Assembly (NCBI GenBank): GCA_033765145.1
Contig: JANRIH010000008.1
Span: 105,917-169,916 of the forward strand
Reading direction: 5' to 3'
Source of the DNA: JAGVSR01 sp033765145
GTDB taxonomy: Bacteria > Pseudomonadota > Alphaproteobacteria > Rhizobiales > Hyphomicrobiaceae
DNA length: 64,000 bases
In this document: positions 55,601 to 63,233 of the stretch, piece by piece
Numbering within the stretch: position 1 is the first letter of the stretch
Layout: each line of letters starts with the position of its first letter
The notes under the pieces: model-generated
Database searches by the model: none
What the model was told of the DNA's origin: nothing
The model's input: the letters and a program-made list of their open reading frames with translations, nothing else
Program-made: the position numbers and the translations under genes

Positions 55601-55838
55601 AGTTCGGTCCCTTGCGTTCGAAGGCCGCACGGAGTTCTGCGGCGACTTTCGGCGGGTCGGCGGACGTCACGGGTGCGTGGTCTTCTTTGCTCGCGAATTG
55701 GCCCGGAGTGAGCGGGAGCGGCGGTGGGGCGCTATCCGGGAACGACGTCGCGACATCCGCCTTGGCCTTCCGGTCGAGAGCAGGCGGCAAGGGCGGTAGC
55801 GCGGGCGGCTCGCGCGAAGCTTTGTTGTCCTGAGCCAT
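52695..55838 (-). CDS. Large membrane-anchored coiled-coil protein, related to rhizobial growth-pole-ring proteins
   Basis: 1047 residues. An acidic/Pro-rich cytoplasmic N-terminus (1-150) precedes two membrane segments (about 177-197 and 212-235). A helical region follows with about twenty uninterrupted 11-residue repeats (about 368-588; for example LEDRTGQIEDM, LEARTDHMQSV, LDGRSDAFQGV), then more coiled coil to about 820 and a Pro/Ala linker. The conserved C-terminal domain (ALDPATTAALWSRLNAGHRG to SETGRVYLFLAHAAGRLG) is shared with the apolipoprotein-like GPR/RgsE proteins that organise the growing pole in Agrobacterium and Sinorhizobium. It is about half their length. I chose the ATG at 55838 with AAGG upstream; a TTG at 55919 is less likely. 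Confidence 0.82.
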   Translation of the reverse strand: MAQDNKASREPPALPPLPPALDRKAKADVATSFPDSAPPPLPLTPGQFASKEDHAPVTSADPPKVAAELRAAFERKGPNLSVAPPPISTAAAPPPPPATAPVSRVAGAQKATPPPSAPIPPSTESGASTSIRRTAKRRPAGPVRGQVAANDDVPSIGGLIYALDQQPENTPFRYASIASGVWAVFGIVFAWIILGSKLGGGASLGTVIADPTTFLVAAAIVVPIALMWFLALLAWRAEELRLRSSAMTEVAIRLAEPDRMAEQSIASLGQAVRRQVSFMNDAVSRALGRAGELEALVHNEVAALERSYEENERKIRGLIQELSGERLALLGTSERVTDTLRSLGTEIPTLIDRLSNQQIKLATIISSAGENLTSLETAVGQTAGRLETTLGERTEHLEGVLGGYTEKLSGTLGTFTDAIGAALEDRTGQIEDMLEARANNIGTALEARTDHMQSVLESYTFALAEALGARTEQMQSSFAEHVAALNATLDGRSDAFQGVFEQYAQALDSALANRAQILDSQLIERTRALDGAFSERLAAFDDSIRRSTYAIDAAVGERAGALTSALDNHAKVFSTTIKQQTAELDEQLVQGINAVRRTSENITRQSLKAIEGLSGQSEMLRNVSENLLTQIHSVTNRFENQGQAIMRAASALDAVNYKIDNTLQIRHNALEQTLDKLSGKATEFTTFVGDYSSQIEGQLSEAELKARAAAEELRRGADATKRAALSELERLRNEADAENTKRLEELRNRFATVSSSVNQELASLTSRVDVTAEEARQRTSRAAAEIAAEQARIRDQLDGLPTATRETAETMRRALADQLKALDQLSQLSQRTNQARDVTPPTGTSPIGAPPAAMPTATGAMPGPRAPAPPAGPARAPAPDGRDNWSLGDLLARASREEVQGGGQNSTPANAPPAIPSRPATQPAGFGAPPASPASQQAFGLNVEVIARALDPATTAALWSRLNAGHRGVLSRALYTAEGRTLFDEITRRLPIDAELARTVQRFLEDFDRIRREADARDPTGRATQNHLLSETGRVYLFLAHAAGRLG

Positions 55839-56159
55839 CTGGCCTTGCGAACCCCCGGACGCCGGTGCGGCGCAGTCCCCCGTCTCGAGTTTTGTAACGG
55901 GTTCGGGGAGCCCGCTCAAATGCCAATTAGACGGGAGCGGTCCGTTATCCCGCGAGGGCCATCGTTATCGACAACCACTTTCAGTATATGACTGTTTTGG
56001 GGCTAAATGAAGGTTGCTCAACTCCATCGCCCGGCAGCATTTCTGAAGAAGCGATTAACAATGTCGGGAAACATCAAGCGCCTGGATTTACCGGCGCTTA
56101 CGGGATCGGTGATTATGCTCTGACGTGGTGAGAAGCTCAGTTCAGGGACGCGTTCTCAA
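55839..56159. other. 321-bp divergent intergenic region
   Basis: Separates the coiled-coil gene (leftward) from the Hpt gene (rightward) and is more AT-rich than its neighbours. A TATACT hexamer at 55983-55988 (minus strand) could be the -10 of the leftward gene, but no good -35 pairs with it. No RNA gene seen. Confidence 0.4.
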
Positions 56160-56561
56160 ATGTATCACTCCACGAGCGGGCGTTTCCAAAGTCTCAGTCT
56201 TCCACAGCCTCAGGATCCACAGGCGCCCTGGCCGGTCGATCTCGTCCATCTGCGTCGATATACGATGGGGGATAAGCAACTCGAAATCGAGGTCCTGGGT
56301 CTTTTCGCGGGCGAACTTCCGAACACCGTCGCGCGGCTCGAAGGGGCTCAGTCCGAGCGGGACTGGCGGCTTGCGGCGCACACCATGAAAGGTTCGGCGC
56401 GTGCGGTCGGAGCGTGGCGGGTCGCTCGGGCGGCGCAGGCGGCCGAGCAGTTCCGCTTCGACGCGGCGGAGACGGACGAACGCCGGGCCGCCATGGGCCC
56501 GATCACGGCGGCGGTCAGCGAGGCGTTGATCTACATCCGCGAATTGAGCGCCGCGAACTGA
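56160..56561 (+). CDS. Hpt (histidine phosphotransfer) domain protein
   Basis: Single-domain phosphorelay protein of 133 residues. The phospho-acceptor histidine lies in LAAHTMKGSARAVGAWRVA (about residue 79), inside a four-helix bundle that starts at LVHLRRYTMGDKQLEIEVLG. The N-terminal 25 residues are polar and probably disordered. No kinase or receiver gene lies nearby, so its partners are unknown. It is divergent from the coiled-coil polar protein. Confidence 0.85.
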   Translation: MYHSTSGRFQSLSLPQPQDPQAPWPVDLVHLRRYTMGDKQLEIEVLGLFAGELPNTVARLEGAQSERDWRLAAHTMKGSARAVGAWRVARAAQAAEQFRFDAAETDERRAAMGPITAAVSEALIYIRELSAAN

Positions 56562-56750
56562 CGCCTGCGTCACGATTTCGTTGCTGTGCCCGGGCCGGCG
56601 GACATTGCGCCTTCGTTGCGCTTGAAAACATGAGCCATGCCGTCTATGGCCAATTCCGGAGCTTCCCGAAACAGTAGCTGAGCGCAGGCGTCACCTGTCG
56701 TGCGCCACGTCATCCGCGTTCGGGCGCAAGTCGCGAGGCGCGAGGTCACG

Positions 56751-57071
56751 ATGGTTGCTATCACTTTCATTCAGCCTGACGGAACGAGCCAGACGGTCGA
56801 GGCCAGCGAGGGCCTGACGGTCATGGAAGCCGCTAAGACGAACGATATTCCAGGGATCGATGCGGAGTGCGGCGGGGCCTGTGCCTGTGCCACCTGCCAC
56901 GTCTATGTCGATCAGGCCTGGACGGCCGCGACGGGCAAGGCCTCGGACATGGAAGAGGACATGCTCGATTTTGCGTTCGATGTTCGGCCGGAGAGCCGAT
57001 TGAGCTGCCAGATCAAGGTGTCGGGCGCGCTCGATGGCCTTGTCGTGCGCGTGCCGGCGAAACAGTTCTGA
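56751..57071 (+). CDS. [2Fe-2S] ferredoxin, adrenodoxin type
   Basis: 106-residue electron carrier. Cysteine ligands in AECGGACACATCHVYVDQAW (C-x5-C-x2-C) and the fourth in LSCQIKV. The start ATG at 56751 has GAGG upstream and gives the family N-terminus MVAITFIQPDG. It is followed after 75 bp by an NADP reductase, so the two probably form an NADPH-to-ferredoxin chain feeding an oxygenase or Fe-S assembly enzyme encoded elsewhere. Confidence 0.93.
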   Translation: MVAITFIQPDGTSQTVEASEGLTVMEAAKTNDIPGIDAECGGACACATCHVYVDQAWTAATGKASDMEEDMLDFAFDVRPESRLSCQIKVSGALDGLVVRVPAKQF

Positions 57072-57146
57072 TCGACGTGTGATTGGTCGACGTGTGATTG
57101 GCCGCGCCATCGGGATTGCGACGCCGACGAACAAGGAGACGAGTTG

Positions 57147-58217
57147 ATGAACATCGCCGTGGACGTGGGCCCGCATGAGGCCGGACCGGCCTCCGGTTCC
57201 GCGATCGAGACGGACGTGGTCATCATCGGTGCGGGGCCTTGCGGGCTCTTTGCCGTCTTCGAACTCGGTCTTCTCGACATGCGGTCGCATGTGATCGACA
57301 TTCTCGGCAAGGCGGGCGGACAGTGCTCGGAGCTCTATCCCGAAAAGCCGATCTACGACGTGCCGGGATTGCCGATCGTCACGGGCCAGGAATTGACGGA
57401 CCGCTTGATGGACCAGATCAAGCCATTCGATCCCGTCTTTCATCTGGGAGAGCGCGTCGATGCGCTGAAGCGGCTCGCGGACGGGCGGTTCGAGCTTGTG
57501 ACGGATGCTGGCAAGATGTTCCTGACGCGTGTCGTCGTGATCGCGGCAGGCGGCGGCTCTTTCACGCCGAAGCGTCCGCCGCTCGACGGGATCGAGGCGT
57601 TCGAGGGCACTTCGGTGCACTATTCAGTCCGGCGGATGGAGAGCCTCCGCGACAAGAATATAGTGATCGTCGGCGGGGGAGATTCCGCGCTCGACTGGAC
57701 ACTCAATCTGGCACCCCTCGCCAAGAGCCTGACGCTGATCCACCGTCGCGATGAATTCCGCGGCGCGCCGCATTCCGTCGAGCAGATGCGCGAGATGGTG
57801 CGGGACGGCCGCGTGCGGCTGATGATCGGGCAGGTGACATCGCTCGATGGTGTGAACGGTCAATTGAATTCGCTCGTGGTCAAGACCAAGGACGGCGACG
57901 AGCGCATCGCGTGTGACGCGCTCCTGCCGTTCTTCGGGCTGACGATGAAACTCGGACCGATCGCGGACTGGGGGCTCAACCTCAACGAGAACCTGATCCC
58001 CGTCGATACGGAGAAGTTCGAGACTTCGGTCCCGGGCATCTACGCGATCGGGGACATCAACTGGTACCCGGGCAAACTGAAGCTCATCCTTTCGGGTTTC
58101 CACGAAGGTGCGCTCATGGCTCAGGCGGCCCACAAGCACGTCTATCCGAACAAGAAGGTTCTTTTCCAGTACACGACGTCTTCGTCGAGCCTGCAGAAGA
58201 AGCTCGGCGTGAAGTGA
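57147..58217 (+). CDS. Ferredoxin-NADP+ reductase, thioredoxin-reductase-like type
   Basis: FAD enzyme of 356 residues. FAD-binding VVIIGAGPCGLFAVFELGLL near residue 30, NADPH-binding IVIVGGGDSALDWTLNLAPL, and PGIYAIGDINWYPGKLKLI near the end. The CxxC pair of true thioredoxin reductases is absent from the NADPH domain (GGGDSALDW follows without it), as in the Bacillus YumC/Rhodopseudomonas FNR group. AAGGAG lies 8 bp before the ATG; a TTG just upstream is in frame. Partner of the preceding ferredoxin. Confidence 0.92.
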   Translation: MNIAVDVGPHEAGPASGSAIETDVVIIGAGPCGLFAVFELGLLDMRSHVIDILGKAGGQCSELYPEKPIYDVPGLPIVTGQELTDRLMDQIKPFDPVFHLGERVDALKRLADGRFELVTDAGKMFLTRVVVIAAGGGSFTPKRPPLDGIEAFEGTSVHYSVRRMESLRDKNIVIVGGGDSALDWTLNLAPLAKSLTLIHRRDEFRGAPHSVEQMREMVRDGRVRLMIGQVTSLDGVNGQLNSLVVKTKDGDERIACDALLPFFGLTMKLGPIADWGLNLNENLIPVDTEKFETSVPGIYAIGDINWYPGKLKLILSGFHEGALMAQAAHKHVYPNKKVLFQYTTSSSSLQKKLGVK

Positions 58218-58253
58218 CCGGATGAGGCCGATCCGTCGACCTGCGAGGGATGA

Positions 58254-59531
58254 TCATCCGAGCCCGAGCATCGGGAGGATGCCGGTCAAGGATGCCATGA
58301 TGCGGCGCATGGGCAGCGGCATCGCCATGAGCGCGGTCTTGAGATTTTTCCGGACGAGCTTCAGTGCGACGGCGGTGTAGGCCCGACCCAAAGTCGTGCG
58401 TGCCTTCGACCAGTCCTCGACCGCGACGGCACAGTCGGCCCAATCGAATTTATAGCTGTCGCCAGGCGCCATCAGATCGACGGTCGTCACTCCGCGTTCG
58501 ACGGCGTGACGGATGCTGTCTTCCATGAGAAGTGCGCCCGCGCCGCACTTTTCGAATTTCAATCCGTAGGCAATCACGTGGATGGCCGTGCGTCCGTGGG
58601 ATGTGATCGCGATCTCGACGGCGGCCGTTTCGCCGTTTGACCTCAAGACTGCCGCTTCGACGCCGGCGGAATGGTCGACCGACGACAGGGCGTCCTTAAA
58701 GAAAGCTTCAGTGCGGGGATCGGCGAGGGCCGTCGATACGAGGCCTTTTTCCTTGAGCCAGGCCCGTTTCAGGGCGATGGCGACAGGTGCCACGTCACCG
58801 GCCTCAGGCGAACATGCGCGGCGTTCGATCGCCATAGGGCCGCGCTCCTCGAGACGGCGGCGGAGGCGCTTACGGTTCTTGCGGGCGGACTTCGTGTAAC
58901 GCTGCTCGTAGGCGTCGAATGTCCGGGCGTTCGAGAGATCAAGGAAGGGCGCCATCTGGCGGTCGGTCGTCTCGCAGGAGAGACGACGGAGCGCTGCGGT
59001 GACGGCAGCGTCGGCGCGTACGCGGCGGAGGCAGAGGACGTCGGCGCGGGTCGCATGGAGGGCGAACATCAGTGTCGCCGCGATGTCTTCGTTCGAAACG
59101 ATTGCCGGATCGGCCAGGACGTCTCCGTACTGGCTGACAGGGTCTCCCATCCAGCTCAGCCGTCGAATTCCGCGTTTCAGCGAGATCGCAAGTGGAGCGA
59201 TGAGGACGAGACGACCGTTGGCGCGCGCTGTGACGATGGCGAGGTGCTGTCCGTGGGCCGCGTCTCTCAGCGGCAAGAAATGGTTGGCCCAGTGCCAGAG
59301 CCAGTTGAAGCTCTGGAAGAGTGTCGCGCTCTGGCCCACGCGTTCGTAAAGATCGTTCCACTCGGCTTCGAGCGCGTCGAAGTCGGCGCGATTCTCGATC
59401 AACGCGAGATCGAGATGAGTGGTCTGGGTCCCCGCGTGTGCGGCCGTCTCATGCCCCCAGGCCTGCCTTTTTGCCCAGGAAAGAACAGACGGTGTGTCGG
59501 AACGGAGCAAGGAGGCGGGGGCGGTCGTCAT
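58254..59531 (-). CDS. GNAT-family acetyltransferase, BioF2/CelD-like (COG5653)
   Basis: 425-residue protein with a FemAB/GNAT-like fold. Typical motifs: ATLFQSFNWLWHWANHF near residue 95, KSARKNRKRLRRRLEERG and the C-terminal acetyltransferase part FEKCGAGALLMEDSIRHAVE with DLMAPGDSYKFDWAD. Homologues act in polysaccharide or cellulose-related pathways, but no such genes are nearby, so substrate is unknown. I chose the ATG at 59531; the frame is open to 59606. Confidence 0.8.
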   Translation of the reverse strand: MTTAPASLLRSDTPSVLSWAKRQAWGHETAAHAGTQTTHLDLALIENRADFDALEAEWNDLYERVGQSATLFQSFNWLWHWANHFLPLRDAAHGQHLAIVTARANGRLVLIAPLAISLKRGIRRLSWMGDPVSQYGDVLADPAIVSNEDIAATLMFALHATRADVLCLRRVRADAAVTAALRRLSCETTDRQMAPFLDLSNARTFDAYEQRYTKSARKNRKRLRRRLEERGPMAIERRACSPEAGDVAPVAIALKRAWLKEKGLVSTALADPRTEAFFKDALSSVDHSAGVEAAVLRSNGETAAVEIAITSHGRTAIHVIAYGLKFEKCGAGALLMEDSIRHAVERGVTTVDLMAPGDSYKFDWADCAVAVEDWSKARTTLGRAYTAVALKLVRKNLKTALMAMPLPMRRIMASLTGILPMLGLG

Positions 59532-59697
59532 GGCTCGGCGCTCTCGATCGTTGTGGGACAGTTCCGCTATTCCAGCGACGCTGCACGACCATGAGGAGCA
59601 AGGCACATGCCAAATTTAACCCACTCGCTTTACCAAAGCGGTGAACAAATCCCTGCAGGCTGTGTCGTGAGTGCGAAGTGAGGGTCGATGGAGCGCG

Positions 59698-60243
59698 TCA
59701 GCTTCCAATCGCGTCCTTCTGCTTCTCCCACCAGTCCTCCGAGCCAAAGCTCGGACCATTGTCCTCACCCGAGCCGCCCCAATTGAACCAGCCGTTGTCC
59801 TGGGGTTGCGCCACGCGCTTCGGGACCGACGGGGTGAAATCCCCGGCGAGATGGCGAGACAGCGACGACTTGATATCGGCGGTCCGCTCTGCCGTGCAGT
59901 AGTCGGGTTCTGCCGCGATCGCCTTGGCGACGGCGTTGTAGGAGACATCGTAGGTCCGCTCGACCTGGCTCATGTCGGGTGTGGCGCCGGTGGCGGCCTC
60001 GGCGGCGATGAAGCTCGAGCGCAAACGCTGGGGATCGAAGTTATAGCCGCATTTCACTGCGCGAGCGGCAACACTGCCGACCTGGAAAGCGCGCGACGTC
60101 GGATCGTTCTTGGGGCCGGCATCAGATGGTGCCGCCCCCATACCCTGTGACCCGAACAGCGATCCGGTGGTCACGCCACCGCCGCCCGAGCACGCACACA
60201 AGCTTGCGCCCAGGACAATAATCGCGACACCGCGCATGAGCAT
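59698..60243 (-). CDS. Putative lipoprotein of unknown function
   Basis: 181 residues. A short signal peptide MRGVAIIVLGASLCACSGG with a lipobox LCAC predicts lipidation at about residue 18. The remainder has a small helical domain (about 50-125, AARAVKCGYNFDPQRLRSSF) with two further cysteines, and ends in a polar Trp/Gly-rich tail (DNGWFNWGG). The N-terminal ATG has GGGAG 6 bp upstream. Family not recognised. Confidence 0.65.
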   Translation of the reverse strand: MLMRGVAIIVLGASLCACSGGGGVTTGSLFGSQGMGAAPSDAGPKNDPTSRAFQVGSVAARAVKCGYNFDPQRLRSSFIAAEAATGATPDMSQVERTYDVSYNAVAKAIAAEPDYCTAERTADIKSSLSRHLAGDFTPSVPKRVAQPQDNGWFNWGGSGEDNGPSFGSEDWWEKQKDAIGS

Positions 60244-60560
60244 GGGAATCTCCCGTCTCTCGTCTCAGCGTCGTTTGCCGCTTTTCCCGACGCCGGTCAA
60301 TCTCACCAGAGCATCGCGGCGGGGACAAGGCCGGTGTCGCGCGGCGCCCTGGGACCGTTTGCGCGCCGGAAATCGGCCTCTCGACCCACGAAGCCAGGGC
60401 GAGGGGCTTGCGCCTGAAGGTTAAGGCCTGAGTTTCATGCTCAATCCAGCGACTTGGGCGGTCAGCCCGTCCGCGGAGGGACGGCTCCGAGTAGAACTTC
60501 GGCTGTTGCCGATCAGCATCGCGGGCGCGTGAGATTTTACGGCTCCGCGCTTGCCGAGCC
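60244..60560. other. 317-bp gap upstream of the lipoprotein gene
   Basis: I see no convincing gene, RNA or terminator here. Frames that are open on either strand lack a plausible Shine-Dalgarno and have no recognisable similarity. Confidence 0.4.
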
Positions 60561-61736
60561 TCAACGCATCAATTCGCGGATGGCGCGGTCCAAACCGTCG
60601 AGGGTCAGGGAAAACATGCGGTTTGCCATCAGCTTCTGGACGAGACCGACGGACGGCGTCCAAGTCCAGTGCGCATCAGGGACCGGGTTCAGCCATACGG
60701 CGTGGCTATAGATCGCGGTCACGCGCGAGAGCCAGACGTGGCCCGGCTCCTCGTTCATGTGTTCGACTGAGCCCCCGGGATGCGTGATCTCGTAGGGGCT
60801 CATGGAGGCGTCGCCGACAAAGATCACCTTGTAGTCCGAGCCATAGGTATTGAGCACCTGCCACGTCGGGATGCGATCGTTCCAGCGCCGTGCGTTGTTG
60901 CGCCAGACGTCCTCGTAAAGACAGTTGTGGAAGTAATAATATTCGAGGTGCTTGAACTCGGTCCGCGCGGCGCTGAAGAGTTCCTCGATCGTCTTGACGT
61001 GCCAGTCCATCGAGCCGCCGACGTCGAAGAACATCAGGACTTTGACCGCGTTGTGCCGCTCGGGGCGCAGGCGGATGTCGAGCATTCCTTTTTCGGCTGT
61101 GCCGCGGATCGTATCGTCAAGATCAAGCTCGTCCGCCGCACCTTCGCGCGCGAACCGGCGCAACTTCCGGAGCGCCACCTTGATGGTGCGCGTGCCGAGT
61201 TCGACGTCGTCGCGCAGATCCTTGAACTCGCGCTTGTCCCATACTTTGATTGCGCGGCGGTTCCGGCTCTCGTGCTGGCCGATGCGAATGCCGGCGGGAT
61301 TGTAGCCATAGGCGCCATAGGGAGAGGTGCCGCCGGTGCCGATCCACTTGTTGCCGCCCTGGTGCCGACCTTGCTGTTCGAGGAGGCGCTTCTGAAACTC
61401 CTCCATGATCTTCTCCCAGCCGCCGAGCGCCTCGATCTGCTTTTTCTCCTCCTCGGTCAGATAGAGCGATGTGACAGCGCGCAGCCAGTCGGCCGGTATT
61501 TCCGCCTCGGTGGCGTCCGACATGAGATCGAGGCCCTTGAAGACATGGCCGAAGACCTGATCGAAGCGGTCGTAGTGGCGTTCGTTCTTGATCAAGGCGG
61601 CGCGGGCGAGGTGATAGAAGTCCTCGACCTTGCCGGCTGCGCAGCCCGCTTCCATGGCCTGCAAAAGATCGAGGTACTCTTTCAGGGTCACGGGGACGCG
61701 CGCCGCGCGGAGTTCGGAAAAGAAGCGGGTGAGCAT
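60561..61736 (-). CDS. VWA domain containing CoxE-like family protein
   Basis: 391 residues, cytoplasmic. N-terminal helical part (MLTRFFSELRAARVPVTLKE). The VWA fold carries the metal-site motif DVGGSMDWHVKTIEELFS (about residue 247), where many VWA proteins have DxSxS. YFHNCLYEDVWRNNARRW and VIFVGDASMSPYEI follow. Such proteins usually act with a MoxR-type AAA+ ATPase as a chaperone for metal-enzyme maturation. No MoxR gene is in the window. The ATG at 61736 has GAGG upstream. Confidence 0.88.
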   Translation of the reverse strand: MLTRFFSELRAARVPVTLKEYLDLLQAMEAGCAAGKVEDFYHLARAALIKNERHYDRFDQVFGHVFKGLDLMSDATEAEIPADWLRAVTSLYLTEEEKKQIEALGGWEKIMEEFQKRLLEQQGRHQGGNKWIGTGGTSPYGAYGYNPAGIRIGQHESRNRRAIKVWDKREFKDLRDDVELGTRTIKVALRKLRRFAREGAADELDLDDTIRGTAEKGMLDIRLRPERHNAVKVLMFFDVGGSMDWHVKTIEELFSAARTEFKHLEYYYFHNCLYEDVWRNNARRWNDRIPTWQVLNTYGSDYKVIFVGDASMSPYEITHPGGSVEHMNEEPGHVWLSRVTAIYSHAVWLNPVPDAHWTWTPSVGLVQKLMANRMFSLTLDGLDRAIRELMR

Positions 61737-61934
61737 CGGGCCTCAGCCTCGCGGTTCGACGATCATATTCCGACAGACGTAGTTCGGAGGGAGCGCGAAG
61801 GCAACCGGTGCCGCGGAGCGAGCATGTGGCGACTGACGTGACGCGCGGTCGGGCGCCGCGCAGTGACGGCGGTAAGGCCGCTGCGGCATGGGACGTGCGC
61901 GCATCGGCCCGCTCGACCTTCGCTGTTCCGTTCG

Positions 61935-62522
61935 TCAGGCCGAGACGTGAAATTCGCCGTGTTCGTCGGGGCGCGGAGTGGCTGGGACGTAATTGGGGGA
62001 CCAGGGTGGTATTGCGGCCATCACATCGCACTGGGGCTCAGATCGATGGAACCGGTTGATGACGAGCCAATCCGGTGCCCGACCCTCGGCATAAGCCGAG
62101 GCGCTCGACCAGGGCCAGTGTTCCGGCAGTCGGCAAAGGCCCGCGCGCGTCGGGCAGTCGTGCAGCCATCGGCGCGCGATGCCGAGTGTCTCGGGGTTCG
62201 GGATCAGAAACGAACGGAAGCGGCTGGCGAAGAGTGCGCCACTCCGTGCGTGACGGCGATTGAACGCGCGTGCGTACAGCCCGTTGGTTCGCTTAATGGC
62301 CACCGACAACGTCGGGGAGGTCGCGCGGAGGATCAGGTGATAGCTTCCGCCCATGAGGCAGTAGGCGTGGCATTCGAGGCCAAAATCCCCGGACAGGACG
62401 GCGACACGATCGATGAAGTGCCTCCGATCGACGTCGTCGTGAAAGAGCACTTGTCCCATCACGGCGGTACTGGTGACGTAGTGCCAGGCTCCGGGAAAAT
62501 CCACGCGCTGCGGTCTCGGCAT
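61935..62522 (-). CDS. REP-associated tyrosine transposase (RAYT)-like protein, HUH motif altered
   Basis: 195 residues of the Y1-transposase/RAYT family. The typical start is MPRPQRVDFPGAWHYVTS, with LFHDDVDRRHFIDRV and ECHAYCLMGGSYHLIL, where relatives read CHAYxLMPNHYHLLL. The first metal-binding histidine of the HUH pair is replaced (S60-Y61-H62). The tyrosine-bearing helix follows (NGLYARAFNRRHARSG, Y83). The C-terminus has the WPWSSASAYA motif. I chose the ATG at 62522. Four copies of a 24-bp palindrome lie just upstream and two more near 26.7 kb; such repeats are the usual partners of RAYTs. The altered motif suggests loss of, or change in, nuclease activity. Confidence 0.82.
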   Translation of the reverse strand: MPRPQRVDFPGAWHYVTSTAVMGQVLFHDDVDRRHFIDRVAVLSGDFGLECHAYCLMGGSYHLILRATSPTLSVAIKRTNGLYARAFNRRHARSGALFASRFRSFLIPNPETLGIARRWLHDCPTRAGLCRLPEHWPWSSASAYAEGRAPDWLVINRFHRSEPQCDVMAAIPPWSPNYVPATPRPDEHGEFHVSA

Positions 62523-62769
62523 GCCAACCCCCTTACGCTGACTGTCATTGTCGAGAACGTTGCGGACGGCGTGATCCGTCGCAGGTTTCGCGGATATTGC
62601 AGAATTTGACGAGGTGCGTTTCTGTTCACCTTTGGCAGTGGCGCGAAGTCCGCGCGCTGTGCCCGTTCTCGGAATCTGCGTCGGGAGTTCCGGGCGCGGG
62701 CCTTGCGCATCCATGGCAGGGCGTCTTCATTTCAATGCCCGTTGCGAATTCGGGCATGGACCGCGCGTG

Positions 62770-62793
62770 GTGTCAGGCACTGGTGTCAGACAC
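62770..62793. repeat. REP-like palindrome, copy 3
   Basis: A degenerate copy: left arm GTGTCAGGCACT, right arm GGTGTCAGACAC. It is followed by CGGAATT, similar to the flanks of copies 1 and 2. Confidence 0.75.
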
Positions 62794-62881
62794 GGAATTC
62801 GAATTGTAAATTCACGCTCATCGATCTGGTGCCTTCGTCGGGTTCTGGCGCTTGGCCCGGTTATTTCTGGACTATGTAATT

Positions 62882-62933
62882 GGCCTGCGTGTCTGGCCTG
62901 CGTGTCTGGCCTGCGTGTCCGGCCTGCGTGTCT
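62882..62933. repeat. 13-bp tandem repeat, four copies
   Basis: GGCCTGCGTGTCT repeated four times (third copy ends in C), running without a break into palindrome copy 4, whose left arm is formed by the last unit. It appears to be an expansion of the palindrome's edge. Confidence 0.85.
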
Positions 62934-62951
62934 GGCACCGGTGTCAGACAC
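62928..62951. repeat. REP-like palindrome, copy 4
   Basis: Left arm GTGTCTGGCACC, right arm GGTGTCAGACAC; one mismatch from a perfect 24-bp palindrome. It is fused on its left to a 13-bp tandem repeat. Confidence 0.85.
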
Positions 62952-63058
62952 GCGCGGTTCTTCGTGCTGTCGTCGATCGACGACAATTGGGGGATTGGGC
63001 TGAAGTGCGGGTCGATCCCGGGGGATTTGCATCGTGTTCGGCCTCATCATGCGCATCG

Positions 63059-63082
63059 GTGTCTGACACCGGTGTCAGACTC
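63059..63082. repeat. REP-like palindrome, copy 5
   Basis: Left arm GTGTCTGACACC, right arm GGTGTCAGACTC; one mismatch near the end. Confidence 0.85.
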
Positions 63083-63209
63083 GGACGTCACCGCGGTGCC
63101 GCAGTGCATTGACGACGTTTGGGCTCGCTGGGTGCGGATCGACGGTCCATCCGCCCTTCGTGCCGTCGCGGATCGCGATCGCTGTCATCGCCGTCATGGA
63201 GGACTTCAC

Positions 63210-63233
63210 GTGTCTGACACTGGTGTCAGACAC
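63210..63233. repeat. REP-like palindrome, copy 6
   Basis: Left arm GTGTCTGACACT, right arm GGTGTCAGACAC; one mismatch at the centre. Confidence 0.85.

Noticed and set aside
56061..56123. 20-codon ORF (MSGNIKRLDLPALTGSVIML) before the Hpt gene
   Set aside because: Start spacing is poor and there is no attenuator structure after it; too short to support without conservation data.
62882..63233. Clustered repeats considered as a CRISPR array
   Set aside because: The palindromes are 24 bp with spacers of 107-134 bp, and the 13-bp units have no spacers; no cas gene is present.
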